Of a stretch of DNA of 11,618 nt, positions 1 to 7,883 are shown in pieces (position 1 is the stretch's first letter; every line of letters starts with the position of its first letter). A program made the position numbers and the translations under genes. The stretch covers positions 1-11,618 of the forward strand of contig JADGJG010000863.1 in NCBI GenBank assembly GCA_027596195.1, given 5' to 3'. This stretch comes from Podochytrium sp. JEL0797. Lineage: Eukaryota > Chytridiomycota > Chytridiomycetes > Chytridiales > Chytriomycetaceae. Under the pieces are notes generated by a model. That model saw nothing but the letters and a program-made list of their open reading frames with translations, searched no databases and had not been told where the DNA came from.

Positions 1-28
1 CCCCCCCCCCCCCCCCCCCCCCCCCCCG

Positions 29-99
<71 letters not shown>
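1..99. repeat. Homopolymer C run at the window edge (likely assembly artefact)
   Basis: Ninety-eight of 99 bases are C, with one G at position 28. The run replaces the 3' end of the minus-strand RhoGEF gene in the middle of its BAR-domain coding sequence, which would turn into polyglycine. Poly-G reads are a known artefact of two-colour sequencing chemistry, and an assembled poly-G/poly-C end is the simplest explanation. A genuine C tract cannot be excluded from sequence alone. Confidence 0.75.
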
Positions 100-1816
100 A
101 CCTTTAACGGATTTCATCCATACCTTTACATCCTTTGTAAAGGAAATGATTTTGCCGTGTTGTCGGTTAAATGCTTCGTGGATTTCCTCGAATTGATCGT
201 CTTTTGTCACATCCACGAGTTTCGTGACATGTTTGAGCTGAGCGAAACCATGGTCAAAAAGGGAACCCCCGAAAAAGGACAAAACAAAACAAAAAGACTC
301 AATTCTCACCTCCTCGACACCCCTCGTAAACTTTTTCTTGACCCCATGAATCATATTCAACCCGCCCTTCCCTTCCACATACTTGTCGACCGTATCCTTC
401 CGCTTCTTGACCTCATTAATCTCCTCCGCAATCCGACTCAACTCATTAAACGCCTTCACCAACGCGGCATGATCGTCGTGCGTGTCGGGCGTTTCCTTCA
501 CGAGTTGCGAAACGAGGAGAGGGTACTTCAACACGCGTTGCACTGGTTTGATGATCAAGGAAGACACGTCCCATGCGTTCGTGCGGCCAGCGAGTTGGGA
601 TTGCGCGTCTTTCCAGAATTGTTGGATGGCGGGGGACGTTGAAGGGGTCGTGTAGTCAAAGAGTTTTGTCATGGCGGTTTCGTTGTTTTTGCAGTAGGCG
701 GTATAGATTTCTTCGATTTGCGGGGACTGTTGTGTGGGTGGGGGAGAATTAAGGAATTGGATTAAAATCAGAGCTTGATCCTCGACTCGCGCTTCCAATA
801 GATTCAAAATTCATGAGATCCAGAATTCGCGCACAGAAATCGCTTCATATCACTCCGCTTCGCTCAAAATGGGACGTTACTCATGGAAGCAGGCAAGTTT
901 TCAGTGAAATTCGACATTCGATTCTTACCAATTCCAAAAATTTGGCACCGACACAATCCTCGGCAACACCGGCCTCGAGAACGCCCAAACAAGATTCCGA
1001 ACATTCCATCAAGGCATCGACATTGCCAAAAATGAGTTTGATATCGGCGGCGGGAAACAACTGGTTTTCAATGGCAGGAGTGATATAAACGTCCTTCAGA
1101 ACATGCATATCGGATAAATAAGAGCGCTCCGTGTCAACCAATTCGCGTAGAATATTCTCGCGTTTTGTGAGGGTGGAGATCGGAGTGGGATCATCGGGTT
1201 GACTCTGCTTCATCAGTTCGAGTTCGGCAAGGGAGGGTGGGAATTCGCCGTTTGGATATACGACGGACAGACTGTGCCTTAGCGGCAGCGTTGGTGGGGC
1301 CAACTGGTCCTGCTTTGCGGTCTTTGAGGAAACGACCCTCCGCGGGTTTCGGAGGCGTGCGGCGGGGACAGCGGCGTCGAGGGAGATGTCTGAGCGATCA
1401 TCCTGGGCGTCCTCTTCATCCCTACGAGAATCGAGGGACGAGTTTGACTGGTTTCGACTGGGCGGAGCGAAAGTGTTTCTTGTTGGCTTTGACTTTGGCG
1501 GCGGCGGCGGCGGCGGTTTGCGGCTGCGCGGCGCCGTGTTCTGATTGGTCGGCTGCAAAGGCGTGCTCTGATTGGTCGGCTGCAAAGGCGTCTTTTGATT
1601 GGCTGGCGTTGGCTGCAAAGGCGCCAGGACAGAAGACCGCTGCGACGCTTCGCCCTGAAGATTCAACGCCGCAATGCGCGCCGCAATCCCGCCGCTCTGT
1701 CGGGGTGCAAGGGGTGAAGTTTCGGGATGCGTGGGTGTGAAGGCCAACGAAGAAGCCATAGAAGGCGAGAGTGCGGACGGCTTTGAGGGCGGCGGTGGTG
1801 GGGGTCCTTTCTTCAT
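100..1816 (-). CDS. DH-BAR type Rho guanine nucleotide exchange factor, 3' end missing
   Basis: Predicted activator of Rho/Cdc42-type GTPases at curved membranes or actin sites. Exons 929-1816, 310-726 and 100-237 (introns 202 and 72 nt, both phase 0) give 481 residues before the C run. Residues 1-215 are disordered and proline-rich: two polyproline runs (5-10, 101-107), tandem TPLQPTNQ repeats (76-93) and a short GGIAARIAALNL segment (42-53), likely SH3 or profilin ligands. The DH domain covers about 217-415: it opens with RENILRELVDTERSYL and holds the family-defining CR3 helix (351-376) with KPVQRVLKYPLL. From about 422 (MIHGVKKKFTRG) the sequence passes into a BAR-like region, as in Tuba/DNMBP-type GEFs. 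The first exon join (FLEL to SPQIEEIYTAYCKN) restores a typical DH helix. Start: ATG at 1814-1816, just before the proline run. The gene is truncated by the window edge. DH assignment is secure; BAR is inferred from architecture and a partial match. Confidence 0.85.
1541..1623. repeat. 27-bp tandem repeat inside the RhoGEF N-terminus
   Basis: Two near-identical 27-bp units (1541-1567 and 1568-1594) share ctgattggtcggctgcaaag, and a third, diverged copy with a 6-bp insertion runs to about 1623. On the minus strand each unit encodes a nine-residue block of the type TPLQPTNQ(S/N). The period is a multiple of three, so copy-number change would alter linker length without breaking the frame. A GGC run beside it (about 1498-1517) encodes the second polyproline stretch. 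Confidence 0.8.
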
Positions 1817-1948
1817 TTCTCACGTTGTCCAATTTCAAAGTGAAATGACTCACCAATAACTGATCGTTCGTTGGTACCTTTTAAGTCGGAAAGCGCCCAA
1901 AAATAGTGGACAAGCGTGAAGTCGGAAAGAGCGAATATAATAAATGTG
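1817..1948. promoter_or_regulatory. Divergent promoter between the RhoGEF and the 1949 gene
   Basis: 132 bp separate the RhoGEF start (minus) from the ATG at 1949 (plus), so any promoter here is probably shared. Visible elements are a TGACTCA bZIP-type palindrome at 1846-1852 directly followed by CCAAT at 1853-1857, and another CCAAT at about 1829-1833. No clear TATA box is seen for the RhoGEF; an AT-rich stretch (gaatataataaa) lies at about 1933-1944, just before the plus-strand ATG. Functional status is inference from consensus sequences only. Confidence 0.4.
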
Positions 1949-2739
1949 ATGGATGCTGAAATTCAGCCCCAGGGAGTCTGGGGATCTCTTGTTTTTCACA
2001 TACCCCTTGAAATCCTACGGCTTTTTCGATTTTGCAGAAATCAAACAAAATATCAATATCTAAAGAGAAATCCGGCTCCTTCAAGCAAGGCACTTTACTG
2101 CAGACCGTTTGCAGACATCACACGCGACGCTGAAGGGAAGTTGTCGTGCCCGGGATGTCACAACCCCATCAAGGCCTTGCTGAATGTTCATCCCGCAGAA
2201 CCGTAAGTACCAACCTTTCTCTCGAAACTCTACAAACCACTCCCCGCCAGAACTCGTTAGTTGTAGTTAACATCAACCACAGCAGCGGCGCAAGTTGGAG
2301 CAGCAGCAGTGGGCATGCGTCCAGCAGCTGGAGAAGCAGCTGCTGTGGAACAGTTTGAATTGCAGGCTGATTAAAAGACCCACAGTACCAGCAGCGGATC
2401 GACCTGTTCCAGCACAAGCAGCAGCAACAATGGACCCAGCAACAAGGCTGAGGGACCAGGCATGGTGGGGGTGCTGAAAGTGGTGGTCAGCGTGGTGGGA
2501 ATCGTGGTAGTGGACCCGAGGGACGAAGCCTGGCCCTCACCGATCTTCACAACAATTTTTTCGTTGACACCCTTCCTCTAAGGGTCAACCCTCATCGGTT
2601 CCACAACGAAATGGCGACTCGCATTCTTCAAAAGTCGCGAGAGAAGGGCGAAGGATTTGGACCCTCACTCAAAAACATGAAACGTGCGTGTCTTGTCTGG
2701 AATAACGTCCTCTCATACATTAAGCAGGCGGGTGGTTAA
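1949..2739 (+). CDS. Unrecognised protein, two-exon model
   Basis: I do not recognise this gene. Exon 1 (1949-2202) begins at an ATG and carries a CxxC pair in GKLSCPGCHNPIKALLNV; it ends at a textbook GTAAGT donor. Exon 2 (2460-2739) starts after GGGACCAG and encodes a Gly-rich link, then EGRSLALTDLHNNFFVDTLP and a Lys/Arg-rich C-terminus ending YIKQAGG-stop. The join is phase-compatible (CC+G) and gives 177 residues. The 257-nt gap holds a CAG-rich stretch that also reads as Gln-rich protein in two frames, so it may instead be coding with lesions: reading it through needs a frameshift near 2355-2385 and meets TGA at 2449-2451. Possible zinc-binding through the Cys pair is only a guess. Alternatives are a three-exon gene or a decaying gene. 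Confidence 0.45.
2280..2447 (+). repeat. CAG/CAA-rich degenerate trinucleotide stretch
   Basis: Many CAG, CAA and GGAG triplets are spread over this stretch. In one frame (2280-2350) they read QQRRKLEQQQ and VQQLEKQLLW; in a second frame (2386-2448) they read YQQRIDLFQHKQQQQWTQQQ followed by TGA. The change of frame sits in 2351-2385. This pattern fits an old Gln-rich coding repeat broken by an indel, or a CAG repeat sitting in an intron of the surrounding gene. Confidence 0.6.
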
Positions 2740-3242
2740 ATCAGGAGCAGGAGCAGGAGGAGGTGAAAGAGCAGGAGAAGGAAGGTGAAAATGAGGGGGA
2801 AGAAGGAAGAAAGAGAAAAAGGAATACACTTTGGAGGTGATGCTTTCGATGCGCGGATTCGGCCCAAGACTTGTAAAACTGTACTTTTCCCGGTTGAAAT
2901 GCTCTTTGTCCTCCGCTTCCGACTCCGGCGTTGTCTGAATCGAGACGCCAATTGACATTGAAGCTGGTCGCTAAAAAAAACGAGAGGTATGATTGATTTT
3001 GTTTTTTCATCATTTGGGTTTCGAAAGGAAAGGAGTGCGTCATCAGTCGAAGCCGAAAACAGAAAATAGATTCAAAGAGCTCAAAAGCAGTGAGCTTGGT
3101 TGATGGCCGTGAAGCCGGTTCCAATTTCTTTTCGATTTGAGGCAGACTGATATCAAAACGAAATGCGCGAGGGGATTGATAATAATCTAAAATTCTCCAT
3201 AATCGATTCGCGGATTCGTTTCCAATGCACGCTCCAGTCCCG
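2713..3242 (-). CDS. Possible minus-strand coding exons, start not found
   Basis: Two open segments join with consistent phase. Segment A (3061-3242) reads through ANRLWRILDYYQSPRAFRF and PQIEKKLEPASRPSTKL to FELFESIF; a donor at 3060 and an acceptor CGACCAG ending at 2964 give a 97-nt intron. Segment B (2713-2963) continues with SMSIGVSIQTTPESEAEDKE and YSFTSLGPNPRIESITSK, then a low-complexity tail encoded by a pyrimidine tract. No family is recognised. No usable ATG lies upstream: the only one (3335-3337) meets a stop after six codons and has no donor. It may be a gene fragment or chance open frames; its end would overlap the plus-strand gene by 27 bp. Confidence 0.3.
2741..2822 (+). repeat. 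Purine-rich (GA) low-complexity tract
   Basis: About 80 bases are almost all A and G on the plus strand, starting as gagcaggagcaggaggagg-like repeats and grading into GAAGGAAGAAAGAG. It lies where the 3' ends of the 1949 gene and the weak minus-strand candidate converge. It produces Ser/Phe/Pro-rich minus-strand reading frames with no family signature. Confidence 0.8.
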
Positions 3243-3249
3243 CTTTAAC

Positions 3250-3492
3250 AAAGGAAAATCGCAGAGCAATACGACCCTTTTCGGCTTTTATTTTCCACCA
3301 ATCGAATTTCCACCAATCAGAAAAGGAAATTGAACATATTGAGTCACTAATGTGTCCACAACTTAGCCCTCCTTCTTTTACCCCTTCACCACTTCTCTTT
3401 CACGATGGTTCCTTCTCTGTCAATGATGGTGTGACGATTGTGTGACGATTCGGAGGGAGAAGAGGTGTTTTTCTTTCTGGAAAAACGTCGCT
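3250..3492 (+). promoter_or_regulatory. Upstream region of the first F-box/LRR gene
   Basis: Two copies of TTTCCACCAATC (3292-3303 and 3307-3318, 15 bp apart) place tandem CCAAT boxes about 175-195 bp before the ATG at 3493; CCAAT is bound by the HAP/NF-Y complex in fungi. A TGAGTCA site lies at 3340-3346. A direct repeat of TGTGACGATT (3430-3439 and 3441-3450, period 11) contains TGACG half-sites. A pyrimidine-rich stretch (about 3366-3400) may mark the transcription start region. All functional roles are inferred from consensus. Confidence 0.5.
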
Positions 3493-4635
3493 ATGACCAG
3501 CACGATCCCATCTCAGCCAACCATGGCGAGTCTCTTTGCTCTCCTGCAGCAAATGGCGGAAGCCCAATCAAAGACAAACCTCGATCTCCAGAAGCAGTTG
3601 GACCGCCTGGCTGCGAACCAAACGAAAGCCATCCAAGACTCAACCGAATGCACCGCCGCTCATATCGCCTCCCTTCACGGTCAAATGACCCAGCAATCGC
3701 AACTGATTGCCCAGAACCACCGCCAGTTGACTCTTCAGATTCTGCAACTCCAAAACCCAACCAAGAAGCATTACACCCGCTTGACGAGCCTCCCACGAGA
3801 AGTGGTCTCGCGCATCTTCAGCTGGGTTCCTCCGAGACAAGTATGGAGATTTCGAAGGCTGTCGAGGGCGTTCCAAGCCGTGATTTCGTCGAAGTCGTTT
3901 GCGCTGCAAAACATGTCCAGTTTCGTCCCGCTTCCAAACCCTGCAACAACAGAGTCCGAGGATCCAACACCAGATGATCTCATCTATCTTTTTGGCCCCA
4001 CCACATATCAATCCGAGTATATTCGCAAGTGGTGGGGAAAGCTAAAAGTCGTCGCCTGGAGCCTCAACAATGACATATTCCATTGCCCAATCCCACCCAC
4101 ACTCATGTATGCCAAGCAGCTTTCAATTTTGGCATTCGAGGGCTGCGCGTTGACGGGCACAATTCCAATTGACATTGGACTTTTGGAGAATCTCGTTTGT
4201 CTGAATCTCAGCGAAAACTCTCTCGACGGTCCTATCCCCGCCAGTATCAGCAAGCTGACAAAGCTGCAATACCTCTTTCTCTCCCTCAACCAACTGTCGG
4301 GTGGCATTCCTGTTGCACTCTCGCAGTGCACCAACCTCATTGAACTGAACCTCGGCAACAACCCGAATCTTGGGGGTTCACTGCCTGTGGAGCTGGGCAA
4401 TCTGGCTGACCTGAAGTACTTGGAACTCGTAAACTGTTCCTTGACCGGTCTCATTCCTCGCGAATTTGGGAGGTTGGTGAAATTGGAGCGGCTATGCTTG
4501 GAAAAGAACGCGTTGATAGGAGAGGTTCCAGTTGAGTTTGGAGAGTTAATGAAACTGGTGGAGGTAAATTGTTGTGAGAACGATGGGTTGACGTGCTCGT
4601 TTGCTTTCCGTGATGATGTGCAGTTTTCGATTTGA
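3493..4635 (+). CDS. F-box protein with plant-type LxGxIP leucine-rich repeats
   Basis: Likely substrate receptor of an SCF-type ubiquitin ligase: the F-box would bind Skp1 and the LRR fan would pick the target. The 380-residue protein has a predicted coiled coil at about 13-88 (heptad-like, Gln-rich, LQKQLDRLAANQTKAIQD), an F-box at 97-141 (LTSLPREVVSRIFSWVPPRQ), a linker, and about seven 24-residue repeats at 207-369 of the form LxxLxLSxNxLxGxIPxxIG. No signal peptide or membrane segment is visible, so it is probably cytosolic, unlike the secreted or membrane proteins that usually carry this repeat class in plants. Start chosen at the first in-frame ATG (3493); ATG 3523 is an alternative. 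No introns are needed. It is a paralogue of the minus-strand gene at 10543-11507, sharing the segment between F-box and repeats (WGKLKVVAWS against WAKLEKLVWS). Confidence 0.85.
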   Translation: MTSTIPSQPTMASLFALLQQMAEAQSKTNLDLQKQLDRLAANQTKAIQDSTECTAAHIASLHGQMTQQSQLIAQNHRQLTLQILQLQNPTKKHYTRLTSLPREVVSRIFSWVPPRQVWRFRRLSRAFQAVISSKSFALQNMSSFVPLPNPATTESEDPTPDDLIYLFGPTTYQSEYIRKWWGKLKVVAWSLNNDIFHCPIPPTLMYAKQLSILAFEGCALTGTIPIDIGLLENLVCLNLSENSLDGPIPASISKLTKLQYLFLSLNQLSGGIPVALSQCTNLIELNLGNNPNLGGSLPVELGNLADLKYLELVNCSLTGLIPREFGRLVKLERLCLEKNALIGEVPVEFGELMKLVEVNCCENDGLTCSFAFRDDVQFSI

Positions 4636-5420
4636 GGAAAGAAAGGGGGGGAGGGGGGTTACCTATATCGTTGGAAATTCTCAATAAATTGGCTGCAGTG
4701 GTTGACTGGTGAATTTGAAGCCCACTTTTGGAGTTTGAGGAGGCTGTCGGAGGCCCATTTTTCTGAGAATGATGGTTGTAAGGAATTTACCTCTGCGAAA
4801 ACTCGGGTGGCATTCCTGTTGCACTCTCGCAGTGCACCAAGCTCTCTGACCTGAGTCTTCACTGCGGTTGCGGGGACCCCAATTCATGGTGGACATGGGC
4901 TTGTTGCGACGCCAGAAAGCGACCCACATGGAGCCACCAACATGGCTTTGGCCGACATGGGCATAAACGTCCTATCTCTTCCCACAACCGCAGTGCTCAA
5001 GATTGGTACCGCGTTTGGTCTTGTGTATCATAACGACGCGAAATTTTTTGAGATTCCATACGTGGACAACGCGTGACTTTTCGAATTCCTTTTGATATTC
5101 ATTCCGTATAATCATGTGGCGTAAAAGTTGTGTCAAGTAAATAGTTTCGATTTTTCGCCCTCCTGGCATTATCGCAATCGCAGCATCGACCCATGAGTTC
5201 TCGGGTGTTGCCAGAATTTTGTGTGCCAAGCATGATGGGCTTGTGGAAAGAATCGCAATTGGGGGTGAGGGGGGTTTGCGCGATTCCACTTTTAATCAAG
5301 GGAAATACCGCAAAGAGTGTCACCGATTTGGCGAAGAAGGAAACGAGAATGCTGCGCACAAATTTTATTAGAATTGAATAGTGGAAGAGTCACTTTGAGA
5401 TTAGAAAAAACAAAGAGAAA
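4636..5420. other. Gene-poor interval downstream of the LRR gene
   Basis: 785 bp without a supportable gene. It contains the LRR relic listed separately. Several moderately open frames exist: plus 4855-5076 (ending KFFEIPYVDNA-stop, ATG at 4942), plus about 5152-5371, minus 4972-5289 and minus 5099-5359. They overlap one another and none shows a family motif or a convincing start and splice set. The last part (5382-5420), an A-rich leader, is probably the 5' region of the SFP1-like gene. Confidence 0.5.
4788..4854 (+). pseudogene. Relic of an F-box/LRR paralogue
   Basis: Bases 4803-4840 repeat 4297-4334 of the upstream LRR gene exactly (38 of 38). The following codons still read as an LRR (CTKLSDLSLHCG against CTNLIELNLGNN). 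Just before, GCGAAAACTC matches LRR2 of the gene (4211-4220) rather than the sequence that precedes the 38-mer there, so about 80 bp between two repeats are missing, as expected from misaligned recombination. The frame continues after 4854 without LRR character. There is no F-box or start, so this is a fragment, probably non-functional. Confidence 0.6.
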
Positions 5421-7462
5421 ATGAACCACGACCCGCCCCTCGGCCCTTCTTCCTCGCTGTCCTTCTCGCCCCGAAGACGCCACCACCGGTCCTCGTTCGA
5501 GACTGGCTCTGGCTCGGCCCTCGCCTCTGCGCTGAAAGGCAGCGAGGCCCCGCTGTCGCCCGGCCCAGGCGGACACTCGTTCCGGCGCGCAAAGGCGCTG
5601 CTCGACAACCTCTCCCGCTCAATCTCAGACCAGAACTCGTTTCCAACAAACACAAACAGCCTCGCAATGAGCATCAGCAGATCGCTGGGCAAGGAGTGGA
5701 CCAGGGATGCATTTCTCGAGTACGTCCTCAAGAGTCTGTCCCCCTGATCCCTCCCTTGTGCTTTATTCTGCTCTTGTTCTTCTCTATGGGGTGCTGGTGG
5801 GAAATCTGCCCTGAAGCTTTCGCTTGTCTAATCTTTGGTGGCTGGCGATGCATGTTAGCCACGATGGAGCATCTTGACTCATGCGCACCGACACGCCATC
5901 TGCACCCGCCCTCTCCATACGTTTCCCAATCACTGGTGAATGCTTCCAAACCCTCCAAAAGTCGCTTCCATCACATCTCCATCTCCATCTCTACGTTCTC
6001 CGAAAAAAATCAAAAAATGCTCCCGCAACGTTAACAAACGAACCCTGCGCACCAAATAACAGCACCCTCGCCGCCTACCTCGACCCAAAATCCCCGTACC
6101 TCGCCCCCTCCCCGCAACACGACTTGCAACAATTCGCGCACCTCGAAGACCAATTCTGCAAAGACTTTACCTGCTGCGGAATCCCTCTCGACAACATGCA
6201 CGACCTGTTGCAACACTACGAAGAGTTCCACGTGCGTATCGAAACGGACTATGAAGACGATGATGAAGACGATGACGACGAATACGACGACGCGGATGCG
6301 TTTTCGGAATCCGAGTATGAACACTTGCCGTTTGGGATGGAAGGCATGATGGATCAAGACATGGACATGGACGAATTCGACGTGGTTTCCGCGCAACAGC
6401 AACAGGAGTTCAACACGGCGTTTTTGCGTGCGCAGATTGGCGCGATGGGCAACATGATGAGCAACACGCCCTTGGCCACCACACCGTCGAGGGTCGGGTT
6501 CGCGAATCCACAGTTTACACCGCAACAACCCGTCGTGCATCGTGCCACCATCTCTTCCATGCTGGGAACCCCGACTTCGAGTGCGGCTGCTGCCCCTTTG
6601 GCGTTCGGATCCGTGTTTTCCCAAATCGATGACTTTAGGATAGTCTCTACCGAATCCCCCTCCGTTCCTGGAATCTCGGCCTTCAACGATACGGTGATTC
6701 GCAACAAACGCGCATACCCGTCATCCTCTATCCCGACCTCCGCCGCACAGCAAAACTCGCCGCTCCCCACGAACCCGAGCAACGCCACCAATTCCGCGAA
6801 CCACCGCCGCCGGAGACTCAGTTACGCGGAGGTTGTGAAGGAATCGAATGTGAATGTGCTTCCGTTTAGTCAAGACGTTGGGACAGCTGCGGTTGCGTTT
6901 TACGATGACAGTGATTTCGAGGAAGGCGGTGCGGGGGGTGCTGAGATGGAAATTAGTGGAATGAGTTTGCGGGTGGCGCCTTCTTTGGCGGGGTTCATGG
7001 CCCATGCGGCGGTGCAGCAGGTGGATCGTCAGGTGTTGGATGAGCCCGCTGCTACGGGGTCCGGCGCAACTACCCCAACGGCCACGACGGCCCCGGTGAC
7101 TGCCACGACGGCCCCCGTTGCTGTCACGGCAGCAGCTAGTGAAGAACGACCGTTCAAGTGTCAAATGGAAGGCTGCGAAAAGGATTACAAGAACGCCAAC
7201 GGGCTGCGGTACCATATGCGTAATAGCCATGCGGAGGATTTGGGGGACCCTGAACGCAACGAGATGGTGCAGAGACCGTATCAGTGTGTGGTGGGGGAGT
7301 GTGGGAAGCGGTACAAGAATTTGAATGGGTTGAAGGTGAGAGTTTTTTTTCGTCAGTTTTGCTGGAATGGGTGCTTCAACAGTCTTTTTTTTGTAGTACC
7401 ACATTCAGCACGCACATAGCGAGCTGCTTCAACCAGGGGATGAGTTTGCTGGGATGGAGTGA
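5421..7462 (+). CDS. SFP1: SFP1-like C2H2 zinc-finger transcription factor
   Basis: Predicted nuclear regulator; yeast Sfp1 links nutrient/TOR signals to ribosome-biogenesis genes. Preferred model: exons 5421-5719, 6063-7335, 7397-7462, introns 343 nt (GTACGT donor, AACAG acceptor, phase 2) and 61 nt (phase 0), giving 545 residues. An N-terminal finger-like motif (131-156: FCKDFTCCG, then HDLLQHYEEFH) is characteristic of the family. A very acidic run (EDDDEDDDDEYDD) follows, then a Ser/Thr/Ala-rich middle. Two C-terminal fingers of the form C-x4-C-x12-H-x4-H lie at 464-489 and 506-531; the second has KRYKNLNGLKYH, nearly identical to the Sfp1 finger, and only becomes complete after splicing at 7336-7396, which supports that intron. 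The first intron is less certain: the alternative is a separate 108-residue gene (5421-5747) and a start at 5881, but residues read from 5881-6060 look non-coding. Leader before 5421 is A-rich with A at -3. Confidence 0.8.
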
Positions 7463-7880
7463 CACTATTCCTCGCATTACTTTTTTTTCAGATCCCCTGG
7501 TCCTTGCCCTCTTTCTCTCTCTCTCTCTCGTTCCCTTTCTCTCTCCCATTTTACGTATCGTTTTTTTTGTTGTGTTGTTGTCGCGGGAACTTCGGACATT
7601 ATGATAATTTTTTTCAGTCGGGATATATGACGGGTGGTGCGTTTGGTGTGTTCTAGGTGTGGACAGTGTTGGTTGGAAAAGGACAAGGACGTTGTTTTGT
7701 GAGCCTAGGGTTTTTTTTTACTTCAGTTATTTTTTTTTGTTTTTTGGAATCGAGGGAGAGTAGAAAAGGAAAATATAAGGCTTATTAAAAATATCTAACG
7801 ATTTATCGCGTACATATCTGGTTCTTCTGCGTGTCGCGTTTTGTGTAGGGGTGAGTTTTGGGTCGATCGGCAGTTTGTCA
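7463..7880. other. 3' flank of the SFP1-like gene with simple-sequence tracts
   Basis: No gene is visible. The stretch has a pyrimidine tract (about 7509-7549, including a CT run at 7514-7529), several T8-T9 runs (for example 7481-7490, 7711-7718, 7731-7738) and an AT-rich part near 7770-7805 with AATATA-type sequences that could serve polyadenylation of the plus-strand SFP1-like transcript. Reading frames here are created by the simple repeats. Confidence 0.6.
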
Positions 7881-7883
7881 ATT

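Noticed and set aside
1237..1740. 167-residue plus-strand ORF, Ala/Arg-rich
   Set aside because: It is antisense to the proline-rich and repeat-containing N-terminus of the RhoGEF.
5292..5731. Several Arg/Ser-rich minus-strand ORFs
   Set aside because: They are shadows of the GC-rich first exon of the SFP1-like gene, overlap each other and have no recognisable motif.
1846..5881. TGA(C/G)TCA bZIP-type sites upstream of three genes (1846, 3340, 5875) as a shared regulon
   Set aside because: About 1.4 such sites are expected by chance in a window of this length, and the third lies in the predicted intron.
5881..6060. ATG at 5881 as start of the zinc-finger gene
   Set aside because: The first 60 codons look like intron or leader sequence (CATCTC repeats), and a phase-matched splice to the upstream exon explains the frame better; kept only as an alternative.
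6031..6624. 197-residue minus-strand ORF rich in Val and Arg
   Set aside because: It is antisense to the acidic region of the SFP1-like gene; the GAC/GAA codons there read as Val/Phe/Ile on the other strand.
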